Shown: positions 1-12,449 of the stretch, in pieces
How positions within the stretch are numbered: position 1 is the first letter of the stretch
Layout: every line of letters begins with the position of its first letter
NCBI RefSeq assembly: GCF_005239225.2
Contig: NC_133294.1
Location: 2,542,001 to 2,606,000 of the forward strand
Direction of reading: 5' to 3'
Length of the DNA: 64,000 nucleotides
Source: Populus alba
Lineage: Eukaryota > Streptophyta > Magnoliopsida > Malpighiales > Salicaceae
The notes under the pieces: model-generated
Database searches by the model: none
What the model saw: only the letters and a program-made list of their open reading frames with translations
What the model was told of the DNA's origin: nothing
Made by a program: the position numbers and the translations under genes

Positions 1-1150
1 TTATTTTCACGGGCTACCTTCCCACACATACTTAAACTGGTCTATTTTCAAGGGCAACTGGCCCACACACTAGCGCTGGTCTACTTTCACGGGCGATTGG
101 CCCACACATACTCAAAGTGGTTTATTTTCAGGGGCAACCGACCCACACACTCACACTGGTCTACTTTCATGGGCGACCTGCCCACAAATACTCAAAGTGG
201 TTTATTTTCAGGGGCAACCAGCCCACACACTCACACTGGTTTACTTTCACGGGCGACCTGCCCACACATACTCACTGTGGTCTATTTTCAGGGGCAACCT
301 GCCCATGACTTTCCCACACATACTTACTGTGGTCTATTTTCAGGGGCGACCTATCCACACACTCACACTGGTCTATTTTCACAGGTGACCTCTCACACAT
401 ACTCACTTTGGTCTATTTTCAGGGGCGACCAGCCCACACACTCACACTAGTCTATTTTCACGGGCGACTTGCCCACACATACTTAAAGTGGTCTATTTTC
501 AAGGGCGACCGACCCACACACTCACACTAGTCTATTTTCACGGGCGACCTGCCCACACTTACCCACTTTGGTCTATTTTCACAGGCGACTTGCCCACACA
601 TACTCAAAGCGGTCTATTTTCAGGGGTGATCGACCCACACACTCACACTAGTCTATTTTCACGGGCAACCTGCCCACACATACTTAAAGTGGTCTATTTT
701 TAGGGGCGACCGACCCACACACTCACACTGGTCTGTTTTCACGGGTGACCTGCCACACCTACCCACTTTGGTCTATTTTCACGGGTGACCTGCCCATACA
801 TGCTCAAAGTGGTCTATTTTCAGGGGCAATCGACCCACACACTCACACTAGTTTATTTTCACGGGCAACCTACCCACACATACTTAAAATGGTCTATTTT
901 TAGGGGCGACCGACCCACACACTCACACTAATTTATTTTCACGGGTGACCTGCACACACATACTTAAAGTGGTCTCTTTTCAGGGGCGACCAACCCACAT
1001 ACTCACACTGATCTATTTTCACGGGTGACCTGCACACACATACTTAAAGTGGTCTCTTTTTAGGGGCGACCGACCCACACACTCACACTGGTCTATTTTC
1101 ACGGGCGACTTGCCCACACATACTTAAAGTGGTCTATTTTCACGGGCGAC
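1..1150. repeat. Minisatellite A, 80-bp dimeric unit
   Basis: Tandem array whose monomers each contain a TCTATTTTCA-GGGCGACC core followed by a CCCACACA segment. Monomers alternate between two types, one ending in CTCACACTGG and one ending in ACTTAAAGTGG. Successive GGT anchors near 78, 119 and 158 are 41 and 39 bases apart, so the true period is an 80-bp dimer. The array starts before the window, so its full length is unknown; about 14 dimers are visible. Long open frames across it are a by-product of the period and not genes. Confidence 0.93.
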
Positions 1151-1184
1151 CTTCTCTTTTGATTAAGTTTACCAAAGATCCCAT

Positions 1185-2530
1185 CTGGCGATCTAACAAG
1201 AACAAAAATCGGTGTGTAGCTCGGTTAACCTGAAATCCCATCTAGCGATTACCTTTAACCAAAGCTAAATTATGCGTGGTTAGGCTAAACTGAGATCCCT
1301 TCGCCGATCCCCTTTAACCATAACCAAAATCCTTTGCAGTTACGCTAAACTGAGATTCCTTTGCCGATCACCTTTAACCATAACCAAAGTCTCTTCGTAT
1401 GGTTAGGCTAAACTGAGATCCCTTCGCCGATCCCCTTTAACCATAACCAAAATCCTTTGCAGTTACGCTAAACTGAGATCCCTTTGCCGATCACCTTTAA
1501 CCATAACCAAAGTCTCTTCGTGTGGTTAGGATAAATTGAGATCCCTTCGCCGATCCCCTTTAACTAGAACCAAAATCTGTGTGGTTGGGCTGAACTGAGA
1601 CCCCTTCGCCGATCCCCTTTAACCAGAACCAAAATCCTTTACAATTAGGTTAAACTGAGATCCCTTCGCCGATCCCCTTTAACCATAACCAAAGTCTCTT
1701 CATGGCAAGGCTAAACTGAGATCCTTTTACCGATCCCCTTTAACTAGAGCCAAAATCTTTGTGGTTGGCATGAACTAAGATTCCTTCGCCGATCCCCTTT
1801 ATCCAGAACCAAAATCTATATGGTAGGGCTGAACTGAGACCCCTTTTCCGATCCCTTTCAACTAGAACCAAAATCCTTTATAGTTAGGTTAAACTGAGAT
1901 CCCTTCGCCGATCCCCTTTAAACATAACCAAGGTCTCTTTGTGGCTAGGAACTGAGATCCCTTCGCTGATCCCCTTTAACCAGAGCCAAACTCTTTGTGG
2001 TTGGGCTGAACTGAGATCCCTTTGTCGATTCCCTTTAATCGAAACCAAAATCTGTATAGTTAAGCTGAACTGAGATCCCTTCACCGATCCCTTTTAACCA
2101 GAACCAAAATCCTTTGCAGTTAGGTTAAACTGAGATCCCTTCGCCGATCCCCTTTAACTATAACCAAGGTCTCTTGGTGGCTAGGCTAAACTAAGATCCC
2201 TTCGCCGATCCCCTTTAAGTAGAGCCAAAATCTTTATGGTTAGGCTGAACTGAGATCCCTTCGCTGATCCCCTTCAACCGAAACCAAAATCTATGTGGTT
2301 GGGCTGAACTGAGATCCCTTCGCCGATCCCCTTCAACCAGAACCAAAAATCCTGTGTGGTTAGGATAAACTGAGATCCCTTCGCCGATCCCCTTTAACTA
2401 GAACCATAATCTTGTGTGCAGCTAGGTCAACTTGGAATCCCATCTGGCAAATCCCTTCAACCAAAGCTAAAATCTTCATGTTGTGGTTAACCTGAGATTC
2501 CTTCTGTCAATCTCCTTTAACCAAAAACTA
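1185..2530. repeat. Minisatellite B, about 60-bp unit
   Basis: Roughly 22 tandem copies of a unit containing AACTGAGATCCCTTCGCCGA, then CCCCTTTAACC and an AACCAAAATC segment. Neighbouring copies near 1290 and 1350 are exactly 60 bases apart, and others are 60-62. Units in the middle are near-identical, while those at both edges (about 1185-1260 and 2420-2530) carry a CCCATCTGGC variant in place of CCCTTCGCC. That is the pattern expected when unequal exchange homogenises the core. No relation to minisatellite A is visible beyond adjacency. Confidence 0.92.
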
Positions 2531-5500
2531 TGTTCCTTCTTCAAGATGATATGACTTGAATTGAAGACTCTTCTTCATTGATCTTCTTATTTCTTTGAGA
2601 TTTCCCTAATGTTAGGGCTCATCTCATCTTCCTCCCATTCTAGGGTCAAAACCATGATTCTTTGTTGTTCTACAAATCAACAATTCTTTCTTTGTCCCCA
2701 ATCTTGCTGGACTACATTGAGGATTTTTCCTGCAATAAATAAAAAATATATGCAATGCTTTGATGTTAGATGACATGCATGCATCCTTACCTGATTCAAA
2801 ACATAGGTCCCCCCTCTTCGATGTTCCATCATCACAGCGTGCCTTTGTTTGTTATTCAAAGCTTTATACTTTCAATGCACTGGTTCATTCATGTGCTAGC
2901 CTTCCACTCAGATGTAAGTGCAGTGCCTATCATGGGTTTTCCATGACGATTACTGCTCTCATTTCTTCTCAAGCTTGATCATGCTTTCATGTGTGATGTA
3001 GCTCGCTTCATCCCCCTCCTAGATTCTCTCCAGAATTGTCCTTTGATTGGTTGTGAGTGCCAACACCCATTAAAATTGCAAATCAGTCATGAACTTGCCT
3101 CTAGTTGAAACAGTACTCTTCAAGTACATGTTATCATCAACCTTTTTAGAAATCCAATCATCCAGACATGCATCTCATAGCTTGCAGTACAAAGGCTCAT
3201 GGTTATATGCTCAGTGTTCTTCTCAATAGATTCCTCTCAGCTCTTCTAATCAGATTGTGAAAGGAAATGTCTCGGCCTCATCAATGATGTTGCTTTTATC
3301 ACCCATACTCATGCGGTGAAGTGCGCATTTGGCTTTAAAATAGATGGTACCACAATCAATCTTGGTGGGTGCATCCTTCCAACATTCATTCAAATGCAAT
3401 TATGAGATAACATCGTTCAAAATTCATAGCCATGTTGGAGATGATAAACCAAGATAAAGATATGAAAATATCCTTCAAGTACAACGTTGCTCTTTAATTG
3501 CTGCTAAAAGTGCACCTAAATCACAGACTGTCTTTGAACAACATTGCCCCCGTCGATCTGAACATGCTCATTCTTCTGTCTTATAATCAAATGGCTTTTT
3601 GTGATTGCCAAGAATGACTTCGATGGACTTTGGTGATTCATCATCTGATTCTTTCGTTGCCCCTAGCTAATCTGAATACCTTTTGTTTTTCTTCTCAAGG
3701 TCCACTATATTGCTCTCAACTACTCAACTTCTCAAGAAGTGTCGAGGACTTCAATGTCATTTCTATCAAGGATTCTAGAGACTCAATCGATGTTCTTTTA
3801 TGTCCGATAATCTTCCTTGTTTTGGAATCAACTCTCATATTTCAATGATTATGTCTGTTCAAAGTCTAATTTGTTGAAATGAAATCAGAGATGTCCTTTT
3901 TTGAAAAAACCTTTTGAAAGTCAAGATTTTTTTTTATCAAAGACCCAACACACGTTATTCAAAGCATACAGTCCTTTGATTGTCATGCATTTTGAAAACA
4001 AAAATTGACCCAATGTAAGACTAAAATGGCTTTTTTCCATGGTTCTTTGTATCAGTTTTAATCTTTGATCTTGGGTATATCTTTTGATGGTCTACGATGA
4101 GGTGACCTTTTATGAACAAAAGGCTTAAGTCAAAACTTGAGGATTCATCAAGAAAGATTGTTTTCTTTTTTAACACCAATTTTATCAGCATGCATAATAA
4201 CTAGTAGCTTAATTCATGAAGCCATGACTCTTATGGAAAAACTTTTCAAGTTTTGAGAGCGCCATTTATCGATTCAAATTGCTTGCTTGATTAAAAAGGG
4301 CTTTTAAAAGCACGTAATGCAGGCTATGGTTCATGGCTATGAAAGAAAGGAATTTCAAAGGCTCAAAAGGTGTTTAAGGGTTTTAAAGACCCAGGATCAA
4401 CATCACTTATTCATCAACTCGTTTTTTATTATTGTCTTTATAGAGGAAACAACATAGAACCTTGTTAACCTCAAAGATCATACTTCTTTTAACATAAGTC
4501 ATAATGCAAATCAACCTTTCCTTGATGAATAACCAACCTTAATCATCTTATAACACTAGAGACTTTATAATGGACACCAAAAGTCACGTTTATAGCTTAG
4601 TCTTTTTTCTGGTATTGACTTTTGTTGTGTCTTTCTTTGATTGAAATTTCTTTTGCTCTTCATAGACTTGATAGGCGTTCTCCTGCCTTTATCTTTGACT
4701 TGCCTTTAAACGAAGACAATCTCAACTTCTTTTTTTTTTTTTTTTGCTTTCTTATAGCCTTCCTCAAAATTTTCTTATATGCCTCATTCTATGTGTTTTC
4801 TTTTAGCTCTCTCTCAATCATTGGACTTTTGTTCTAAGCCTTTCCCTTTATCCATTAATTATATCAATGTCTCCAACATATCTCTCATCTGCCCCTAGTG
4901 TGGGGTGTGATCGTAGTCAGGGTTTTTATGAAAAGAATATTATGTGCAACTCAAAATGGGACTTCAAGGGATATAATCTTTATAAAGTGAAGGGATATCA
5001 GAGATGACCTTTTCTCATTTCAAGCAAGGTCGGTTAAAACCGATAAATTTTGACCCTATTCAGTGTAATGTTTTGGACTTGTAAGAATCATGATTCACGA
5101 GTCCATAACTACTGAATCCACTACATGTCATTATGCATACTGCTAAAATCTAGCTACATGATGTGGTTCAGTTTCAGGAGGTATGAGTTCAAAATTATTT
5201 AGTCACCTCATGTCATTTTCAAGCATCGAGTCATTTATGTAATCAAAACACTTTTAATCTTCCGGATTGATTAACCTTTATCGCATGTTGGAATTTGATC
5301 AAAATATTTTGTCAGAATAAAATGTTAAATGTCTGTTGATTTCAAAACAACAAAGAGACAAAAAAAAAAAGATTATGTTTCGTTTAAAGGATGAGATGTG
5401 ATCCCAAAACAAAAATGAGAAATTCCATAACAATATGATTGACAATTCACCCCCGTTCTTGAATCAACTTTTTCTAGCGATATCTGTGTTTTGCCAAGCA

Positions 5501-6017
5501 TTTTCGATCACATGTCATTCTGAAGATTTTTAGGGGACAATATAGCCAATGACACCCTCCTTCGCACACTCTATTTTTCCTTTGCTCACCAAGTTCCAGA
5601 CTCTCTTCTTGAAATTCTTGCAACTGTTCAATTGAAATGGTTGATGACTCTACAATGACATCACATCTCTTGTCTGGATTATACCACCTAGAAAACGATG
5701 GTTGCATGGGATTTGTCGAAGTCAGGTAAAAGTCATGGAATCTAGTAGATGTTGGTAAATAAACTCACATGACAACTGTTCAATTGAAATTCTTGCAACT
5801 ATTCCATTGAAATGGTCGAGGGACCCCACCATCACATTCACATCACAAATCACATTCTTGTCTAGATTATACCTCATGGCGAATGAATGTCTATCTTTGG
5901 CAAAGACATTGGAGTAGTTGATGATACAACAAGACTTTGTTAGACCAAACATAATTAAGGTTTCCCACAGTCAAAGTCTTCTTTTGATTCATCTCTCATC
6001 ATTTATTCTGGAATCAC
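2531..6017. other. Gene-poor AT-rich stretch
   Basis: No convincing gene. Short open frames exist but none shows a recognisable domain. On the minus strand, 5474-5707 and 5722-5952 read as two diverged copies of one coding-like segment: both contain YNPDK/YNLDK-type and ISIEQL motifs, so an internal duplication in a decayed element protein is possible. A poly-T run lies at about 4730-4746. The stretch may belong to the same decayed retroelement as the flanking minisatellites, since some plant Ty3 elements carry tandem repeats in their 3' untranslated region. That is inference only. Confidence 0.5.
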
Positions 6018-7799
6018 TGATTAGAAGTACTTAAAAGTGCATTGTTTATCAAGGGTTTATATCATCAATTTTTGCACTTAAAGTATCAATAACTCCTTAA
6101 CTAAAGCATGTTTTATAATAACAAGTCTTAATATTCATAAAAATACCCTAATATATGGTTAAATGTTCATTCTAAATGCAGGCATATCACATAAATCAAA
6201 GGGATTGATTGAATGAATTAAACTACTGAAATTTTGAACGATAAAGGAGGGTGAAGCTTAGAAAGGAGAAGTCTGAATCTGTCCTGTATCCCAACATCTG
6301 TTCAGTGTTCAGTTCCCAATATCTCGAGCTCTAGATATCCAAAATGATCTGAGAATGTTTTACAGAGATTTGATTAAGACTATAGGCCTACAACTTTCAT
6401 TTGGTACATGAAGATCTAAGAAGGCCGTTTTCAAGTCCAAATTATAAGCAACAACGGAGAAGTTCAAAGCTGTCCTGCAGCCCAAACACTATTCAGTGTT
6501 CAGCCCATATCTTGAGTTCTAGGGAAGTCCAAATGACCTCATCTGTTTTTGCTGGAAAGCTAAAGAGAGATTACTCGCAGAACTTTCATTTGGACATCTA
6601 GACCCAGTTCTGATGCTAGCATTTTTTGTTTATTAAGACAAGAAGATAAGGATTTTCACCAAGTCAAAAGGTGGCCACCCACAATCAACAATTAGTCATC
6701 AAATCAATAATTCTGAATTTTGGCCTATAAAAGGAGGCATTGCCATGTATTTTAGGGGCTTGGTTGTTCAGAATCCGAAGTTCATTGCTCTTTATTTCTC
6801 TCTTTATTATTTTTTTGTAAATTCTAAGTTTTGCTTTCATTTAATTTCTTTGTTTATGCTTTTTCATTTCCTTTCATTTCCTTAGTTAACCTTGTATTTA
6901 TTTTATGTTCTTGTTTTATTTATTTATGTTTTTTCTTCTTCATTATGTTTAGCTAAGTTTATTATGTCAAGGTGAAAAAGTTTACACTAATGGTGGTAAG
7001 AACAAGTATGTGTAAACTCAATATGGACCTTAAATGTTTAATATTAACATGTCTATTCTTTTTATCTTTACTAATTCTTAATATCTTGCTTGTTAAATGG
7101 TTAATCTAAATTGTGTTTGTATAATACTTGGTACAACAAATGCTTGGCACTCTCATAACCCAATCGTATGGTATTACCCTACACCTAGGGCTATGAAAGG
7201 TACTTGATTTGTTGTTAACATCAGTTAACATAATGAATTCCTGACAATATTTAAAAGTTTGGTGTATGTAAATAAGATAATTAATATGATCATGTTAATA
7301 ATTTATAATGAGCTATTAATGACAAATCATCCGACTGGAACCTCCTTCGTGTGTGTTTCCAATTGAGTAATAAGAGTTTATACTATACTTGTTTGAAATA
7401 TCATTGGTGGATCCTCTAACCTTGACATTTGTCTTTATTATTGTTTAATCCTTACATTAATCTTCCATCTCAAAGTTCTCATTAATTTCTTCCTGCTTTC
7501 TTTTTATTGTTATTATTATTATTATTACTAATATTATTTAGTATTAGTATTATTTATTACTATTATTATTATTATTATTATTATTTACATTCTTGTTATA
7601 TTTTATGTACGTTAAGTATGCTCTGTGTTTTGATCAAGGATCCTGATATTGTTGGTCTTGCCTTGTTCATTCGCATCAGAAATCTGTTTATATAATATAA
7701 TATATCTCTTTGATTTTTTTCATAAACTCAGTATATAGGCTGGAAACCTGTGACCCGATTCTTTTAGATCATTCTCAGGTATAACAACGCCACGTATTG

Positions 7800-7864
<65 letters not shown>

Positions 7865-8133
7865 ATTAATATTATTATTACTATTATTACTATTAATATT
7901 ATTTATTACTATTACTATTATTAATATTATTATTATTATTATTATATATTATTATTATTATTGTTAGTATTATTATTATTGTTGTTGTTGTTATTTTGTT
8001 ATTATTGTTGTTGTCTTGTTATTTATATCATTTATACAATTAACCTCTCTGTGGTTCGACTCGATCTTGCCGGGTTATTTATTACTTCGACACTCCTACA
8101 CTTGGAGAAGACATCAATCTTTTGGTCGTGTCA
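6018..8133 (+). repeat. 5' LTR of the Athila-type element
   Basis: Long terminal repeat, about 2116 bp, matching 16442-18474 over its whole length. It begins TGATTAGAAGTAC and ends GTGTCA, seven bases before the primer site. It contains a CCTATAAAAGG segment near 6725, a likely TATA box for element transcription, and two (ATT)n arrays at about 7507-7585 and 7801-7985. Relative to the 3' copy, its first half differs by many single-base insertions, while the second half is nearly identical apart from array length. Confidence 0.9.
7801..7985. repeat. (ATT)n microsatellite inside 5' LTR
   Basis: An almost pure ATT/TTA trinucleotide run with ACT and AAT interruptions, about 185 bases. The matching array in the 3' LTR (about 18177-18330) is shorter and differently interrupted, so the tract has changed length since insertion. 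A smaller ATT array precedes it at about 7507-7585. Confidence 0.9.
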
Positions 8134-8140
8134 AGTTTTT

Positions 8141-8160
8141 TGGCGCCGTTGCCGGAGAGG
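8141..8160 (+). promoter_or_regulatory. Primer-binding site, tRNA-Asp type
   Basis: The sequence TGGCGCCGTTGCCGG lies just downstream of the 5' LTR. It is complementary to the 3' end of plant tRNA-Asp, the usual minus-strand primer of Athila and related plant Ty3 elements. Its position fixes the 3' edge of the 5' LTR. Confidence 0.88.
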
Positions 8161-8357
8161 TAAATTCTTGTCAAAAATTTTAGTATTTGTTTCTTCTTTC
8201 TTTTCACTTTTCTTGTATCTAACTTTGTTTCTTTTGTGTTGTTTCTTTTTCTTTTGTTTTCTTCTTTCTTTTATTCTCTTTCTACACGTGCATGAGTGTT
8301 TTGGTCACGTACTTAAGTGGTAGACTTTTCTAGGTATCCTCATTATTTTCAGAAAAT

Positions 8358-10092
8358 ATGGCCGAAGAAGATAACCAGTCACTTTCATAATGAGAATAAT
8401 GAGAATAATAAGAATAACCGTGTTAGGACACTTAAAGACCACATGAATCCCACAAAAACAAGTACACCCTCATGCATAGTTTTCCCTCCTGATGCATCTC
8501 ATTTTAATTTTAAGCCAGGCATTATTCAACTTTTACCTTCTTTTAATGGCTTAGATCTAGAAAATCCATACTTGTATTGAGAGAATTTGAAGAAGTTTGT
8601 AACACCTATAATGATTAAATTGTAGCATGAATACATTAGATTAAAGCTTTTTCCTTTTTCATTAAAAGATAAAGCTATAAAGATGGCTACAAAAATCTTA
8701 GATCAGAATCCATTCGTGCTTGGGGATGAAATGCAACAACAGTTTTTAAAAGAAGTTTTTTCCATCTCACAGAACCAACTTTCAAAGACAAACACCACGT
8801 TCATCAAAAACCAGGAGAAACATTTTACCAATGTTGGGATAGGTATTGAGACTTGCTTAATACTTGCCCTCATCATGGTTTTGAAACATGGAGATTGGTT
8901 TTCATAAACTTTATGAAGGATTAACACCTAAAGATAGGCAAATGGTTGAATTGATGTGCAATGGAACTTTTAAAGATAAAGACCCTAATGAAGTAATGGA
9001 GTACTTTAGACTTGCTAGCTGAAAATGCAACAAAATTGGGACACTAAGGGCACTTATGAGCACCAAGTAAAACCAACCATACAATCTAGTGGAGGTATGT
9101 ATAACCTTAGGGAAGATCATGACCTCCAAGCCAAGTTTACATCTTTAGCTAGAAAAGTCGAGGCACTAGAATTGAAAAAGAGTGGTCAATTAAAATCTGT
9201 TTAAGACATTGTGTGTCAAATCTGTGAAACAAATGAACATGCAACCAATAACTGTCCAACTTTGCCTTCTTTCAAGGAATGTCTCCATGAACAAGCCCAT
9301 GCCTTAAACAATTTCCAAAGGCCCAATCATAACCCATACTCGCAAACATACAATCCTGGTTGGAGAAATCACCCAAATTTCAATTGGAAGAGTGATAACA
9401 ATAATGCACAAACTACACAGCCACCGTTTCAAGCACACCATAATTTCCAAAATTCTCATGGATATGCACCTCCTTATGCTCCACCTCCTAGAAGAAATCT
9501 TGAGGAAACATTGCATGCATTCATTGAAAAGCAAGAGACAATCAACACTCAACTTACTCAAAGCATGACAAATTTTAAAGATGCTCTTGCAAAATTCACA
9601 TATGCTCTCAGTTTTCAAGAGAAAGGTAAGTTTCCATCTTTACCACAACAAAATTCAAAGGGGCAATACAATGCAAATGCAAGTAGTTCCAAAAGCCAAC
9701 ACATGGATCAAGTCAAATCAGTCATCACTCTTCGCAGTGGTAAGGTTATTGAAAAACCCACTCTTGAACCTTGTGAGAAAGATGATGAGTCAATCTCTGA
9801 GGGTAAGGAAGGGGTTGAATTTGAACATTGTGAAGAAAAGACTGATTCTCCGCCAGCACTTCCATTTCCTCATGCCATGACCAAACAAAGGAAAGTCAAT
9901 CACAATTCTGAAATCCTTGAAATTTTCAAACAGGTAAGGATCAATATACCTTTGTTGGATGCTATTAACCAGGTACCTTCCTATGCTAAAATTTTTGAAA
10001 GATCTATGCACTGTGAAGAGAAAACTGAATGTGAAAAAGAAAGCCTTTTTGCCGAACAAGTAAGTGCTATTTTCAGAATAATAATGCTTTGA
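8358..10092 (+). pseudogene. Athila-type gag (frameshifted)
   Basis: Remnant of the capsid/nucleocapsid gene. The likely start codon at 8358 begins MAEEDNQ, and the frame then breaks within a few dozen bases. Recognisable Athila gag wording continues in changing frames through 8317-8580, 8580-8680 and 8683-8907. The last 293 codons (9211-10092) are open and begin with a perfect zinc knuckle, CQICETNEHATNNC (CX2CX4HX4C), followed by YNPGWRNHPNF, a signature of this family, and a charged C-terminal tail. In an intact element this protein packages the RNA in cytoplasmic particles. At least four frame changes or stops precede the zinc knuckle, so no functional Gag is made from this copy, unless the indels are sequence errors. 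Confidence 0.85.
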
Positions 10093-10620
10093 AATATAAA
10101 GACCCTGGTTGTCCTACCATTTCTTGCTTTATTGGGAGAACATAAAATTGAAAGAGCTTTACTTGATCTTGGAGCTAGTGTGAATTTACTTCCATATTCG
10201 GTTTTTTCAAAAGTCTCAATCTAGGTGAGATAAAACCAACTCTGTAACTCTTTTACTTTGCTGATAGATCTGTAAAAGTGCTAGAGGAATAGTTGAGGAT
10301 GTGTTAGTAATGTTGATAAATTCATTTACCCTGTAGATTTTATTGTCTTGGATACACAACCTGTTGAAGCATGTAATTCAATTCCTGTTATTTTAGGATG
10401 TCCATTTTCTTGCAACTTCTAATGCATTGATTAATTGTAGGAATGGACTGATGAAACTATCATTTGGAAACATGACATTGGAGATGAATATATTTTAACA
10501 TTTGCAAGCAAACCTGGGAGATGATAATGATTTACAGGAAGTGGACTTTATTGAAAAAATTAAGTTCATGATCAATTTTAAACCACTTCTAGTGAAACTG
10601 AGATTGATGAACTTGACGAG
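10093..10620 (+). pseudogene. Retroviral-type aspartic protease (broken)
   Basis: Between the gag and RT frames the translation shows the aspartic protease signature LLDLGASVNLLPYS at about 10159-10201. The usual D-[ST]-G-A motif is here DLGA, with a leucine in place of Thr/Ser. The stretch is split by at least three frame changes (near 10092, 10210 and 10400), so it is not a working protease. In an intact element it would cleave the Gag-Pol polyprotein. Confidence 0.75.
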
Positions 10621-12363
10621 TTGCAAATGGTTTATTTTCAGGAAGAAGCAAAGACATGTAATTGGAGACCACAAATTGAAGAATTGCCATCACGATCAAT
10701 TGAGTCTATACCTTCAAGTGTTCAACCACCAAAACTTGATTTGAAGCCGTTACCAGTCAATCTCAAGTACTCATTTTTGGGAGAAAATGAAGCTTTTCCG
10801 GTAATAATCTCTTCCAAACTTAATGCACATCAAGAAGGTAAGTTATTACAAACTCTAAAAATGCACAAAAATACATTAGGATGGACCATAGTTGACATAA
10901 AAGGAATTAGTCCTTTGATTTGCACACACAGGATTTATTTGGAGGAAAATACTAAACCATCTAGAGAAATGCAACGAAGACTTAATCCTAATATGAAAGA
11001 AGTAGTGAAAAATAAAGTCATTAAGCTTCTAGATAATGGAATCATTTATTCTATTTCTGACAGCAAATGGGTAAGTCCTACCCAAGTTGTACCCAAAAAG
11101 TCTGGAGTCATTGTGATAACAAATGAGAAAAATGAGTTAATTCCAACTCGGACTATTACTGGTTGGCGTATGTGCATTGACTATAGGAAACTTAATTCAA
11201 TGACTAGAAAAGATCATTTTCCTTTACCTTTCATGGATCAAATCCTCGAAAGAGTTGCAGGTCATGAATTTTATTGTTTCCTAGATGGCTATTCAGGTTA
11301 CAATCAAATTGAAATTGCATTGGAAGATCAAGAGAAGACTACTTTCACATGTCCATTTGGTACTTTTGCATATCGAAGAATTCCTTTTGGGTTATGTAAT
11401 GCACCAGCTACGTTTCAAAGATGCATGCTTAGCATATTCAGTGATATGGTTGAACGTTTTCTTGAGATTTTTATCGATGATTTTTCTGTTTTTGGTGATT
11501 CATTTGATGATTGCTTAACTAACTTGGAAAAGGTTTTGAACATGTGTGAAGAGAAGAATCTTGTACTGAATTGGGAAAAATGTCACTTTATGGTAACAAA
11601 CGGCATTGTACTTGGTCACATTGTTTCATCGACAGGAATTGAGGTTGACAAATCTAAAATCGAGTTAATTGCCAACTTACCAACACCAAAATCTGTTAAA
11701 AATGTTAGATCATTCTTAGGACATGTTGGTTTTTACAGAAGGTTCATCAAAGATTTTAGTGTAATATCTAAACCATTATGTAACCTTCTATCAAAGGAAA
11801 CTGTTTTTGAATGGACTGAACAATGTGAAAAAGCCTTTGTTAAACTTAAAAGCTTGCTTACTTCTGCTCCTGTCATTCAACCTCCTGATTGGTCATTACC
11901 TTTTGAAATAATGTGTCATGCTAGTGATTATGCCGTGGGTGCTATCTTGGAACAAAGAAAAGATAAGAAACCTTATGTGATTTCCTATGCAAGTAAAACT
12001 TTAAATAGTGCTCAAATGAATTACACTACCACTGAAAAAGAATTACTTGCAGTAGTATTTGCATGTGACAAGTTCAGATCTTATCTTGTTGGCTCACCTG
12101 TTGTTGTTTTTAGTGATCATTCAGCATTGAAATATCTTCTCTCTAAGAAAGATTCTAAGGCTAGATTGGTGCGGTGGATTTTGTTACTTCAAGAATTTGA
12201 TATCACAATCAAAGACAAGAAAGGCACCGAAAATGTTGTCGCATATCATTTGTCAAGATTGACAACCGATTCGAGATCTGACATCACACCAATCGATGAC
12301 TACTTTCCTGATGAATCTTTATTTTCTGTCTCTATGAATGCCTTGGTTTGCTATAATTGTTAA
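10621..12363 (+). CDS. Reverse transcriptase/RNase H of the Athila-type element
   Basis: An uninterrupted 580-codon frame covering the core of Pol. The RT part carries [11 protein letters not shown], a [11 protein letters not shown] stretch, [30 protein letters not shown] and the catalytic FIDDFSVFG at about 11471-11497, where IDD takes the place of the common YxDD. The connection domain has [12 protein letters not shown]. RNase H follows with a [14 protein letters not shown] start, [14 protein letters not shown] and [11 protein letters not shown]; the late motif VVAYHLSRL replaces the usual VADHLSRL, so one RNase H aspartate appears lost (D to Y). The enzyme copies element RNA to DNA. No separate start is expected, since the domain is normally part of a Gag-Pol polyprotein; the first methionine here is not a real start. 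Confidence 0.85.
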   Translation: MQMVYFQEEAKTCNWRPQIEELPSRSIESIPSSVQPPKLDLKPLPVNLKYSFLGENEAFPVIISSKLNAHQEGKLLQTLKMHKNTLGWTIVDIKGISPLICTHRIYLEENTKPSREMQRRLNPNMKEVVKNKVIKLLDNGIIYSISDSKWVSPTQVVPKKSGVIVITNEKNELIPTRTITGWRMCIDYRKLNSMTRKDHFPLPFMDQILERVAGHEFYCFLDGYSGYNQIEIALEDQEKTTFTCPFGTFAYRRIPFGLCNAPATFQRCMLSIFSDMVERFLEIFIDDFSVFGDSFDDCLTNLEKVLNMCEEKNLVLNWEKCHFMVTNGIVLGHIVSSTGIEVDKSKIELIANLPTPKSVKNVRSFLGHVGFYRRFIKDFSVISKPLCNLLSKETVFEWTEQCEKAFVKLKSLLTSAPVIQPPDWSLPFEIMCHASDYAVGAILEQRKDKKPYVISYASKTLNSAQMNYTTTEKELLAVVFACDKFRSYLVGSPVVVFSDHSALKYLLSKKDSKARLVRWILLLQEFDITIKDKKGTENVVAYHLSRLTTDSRSDITPIDDYFPDESLFSVSMNALVCYNC

Positions 12364-12449
12364 TTTCTTATTTCAAGACAATTGCCAGCTCATTGGAGTA
12401 CCCAAGACAAAAGAAAGTTCTTGAAACGAAGTGAAGAACTTTTATTGGG

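Noticed and set aside
97..703. Long plus-strand frames of 60-117 codons with repeated YFQG/FSGAT words
   Set aside because: They are translations of the 80-bp minisatellite; the repeat period, not selection, keeps them open.
1..2530. CRISPR-like array
   Set aside because: Repeats are contiguous with no unique spacers, and the sequence is eukaryotic.
7507..8323. Leucine/tyrosine-rich frames
   Set aside because: They arise from (ATT)n arrays and the LTR end.
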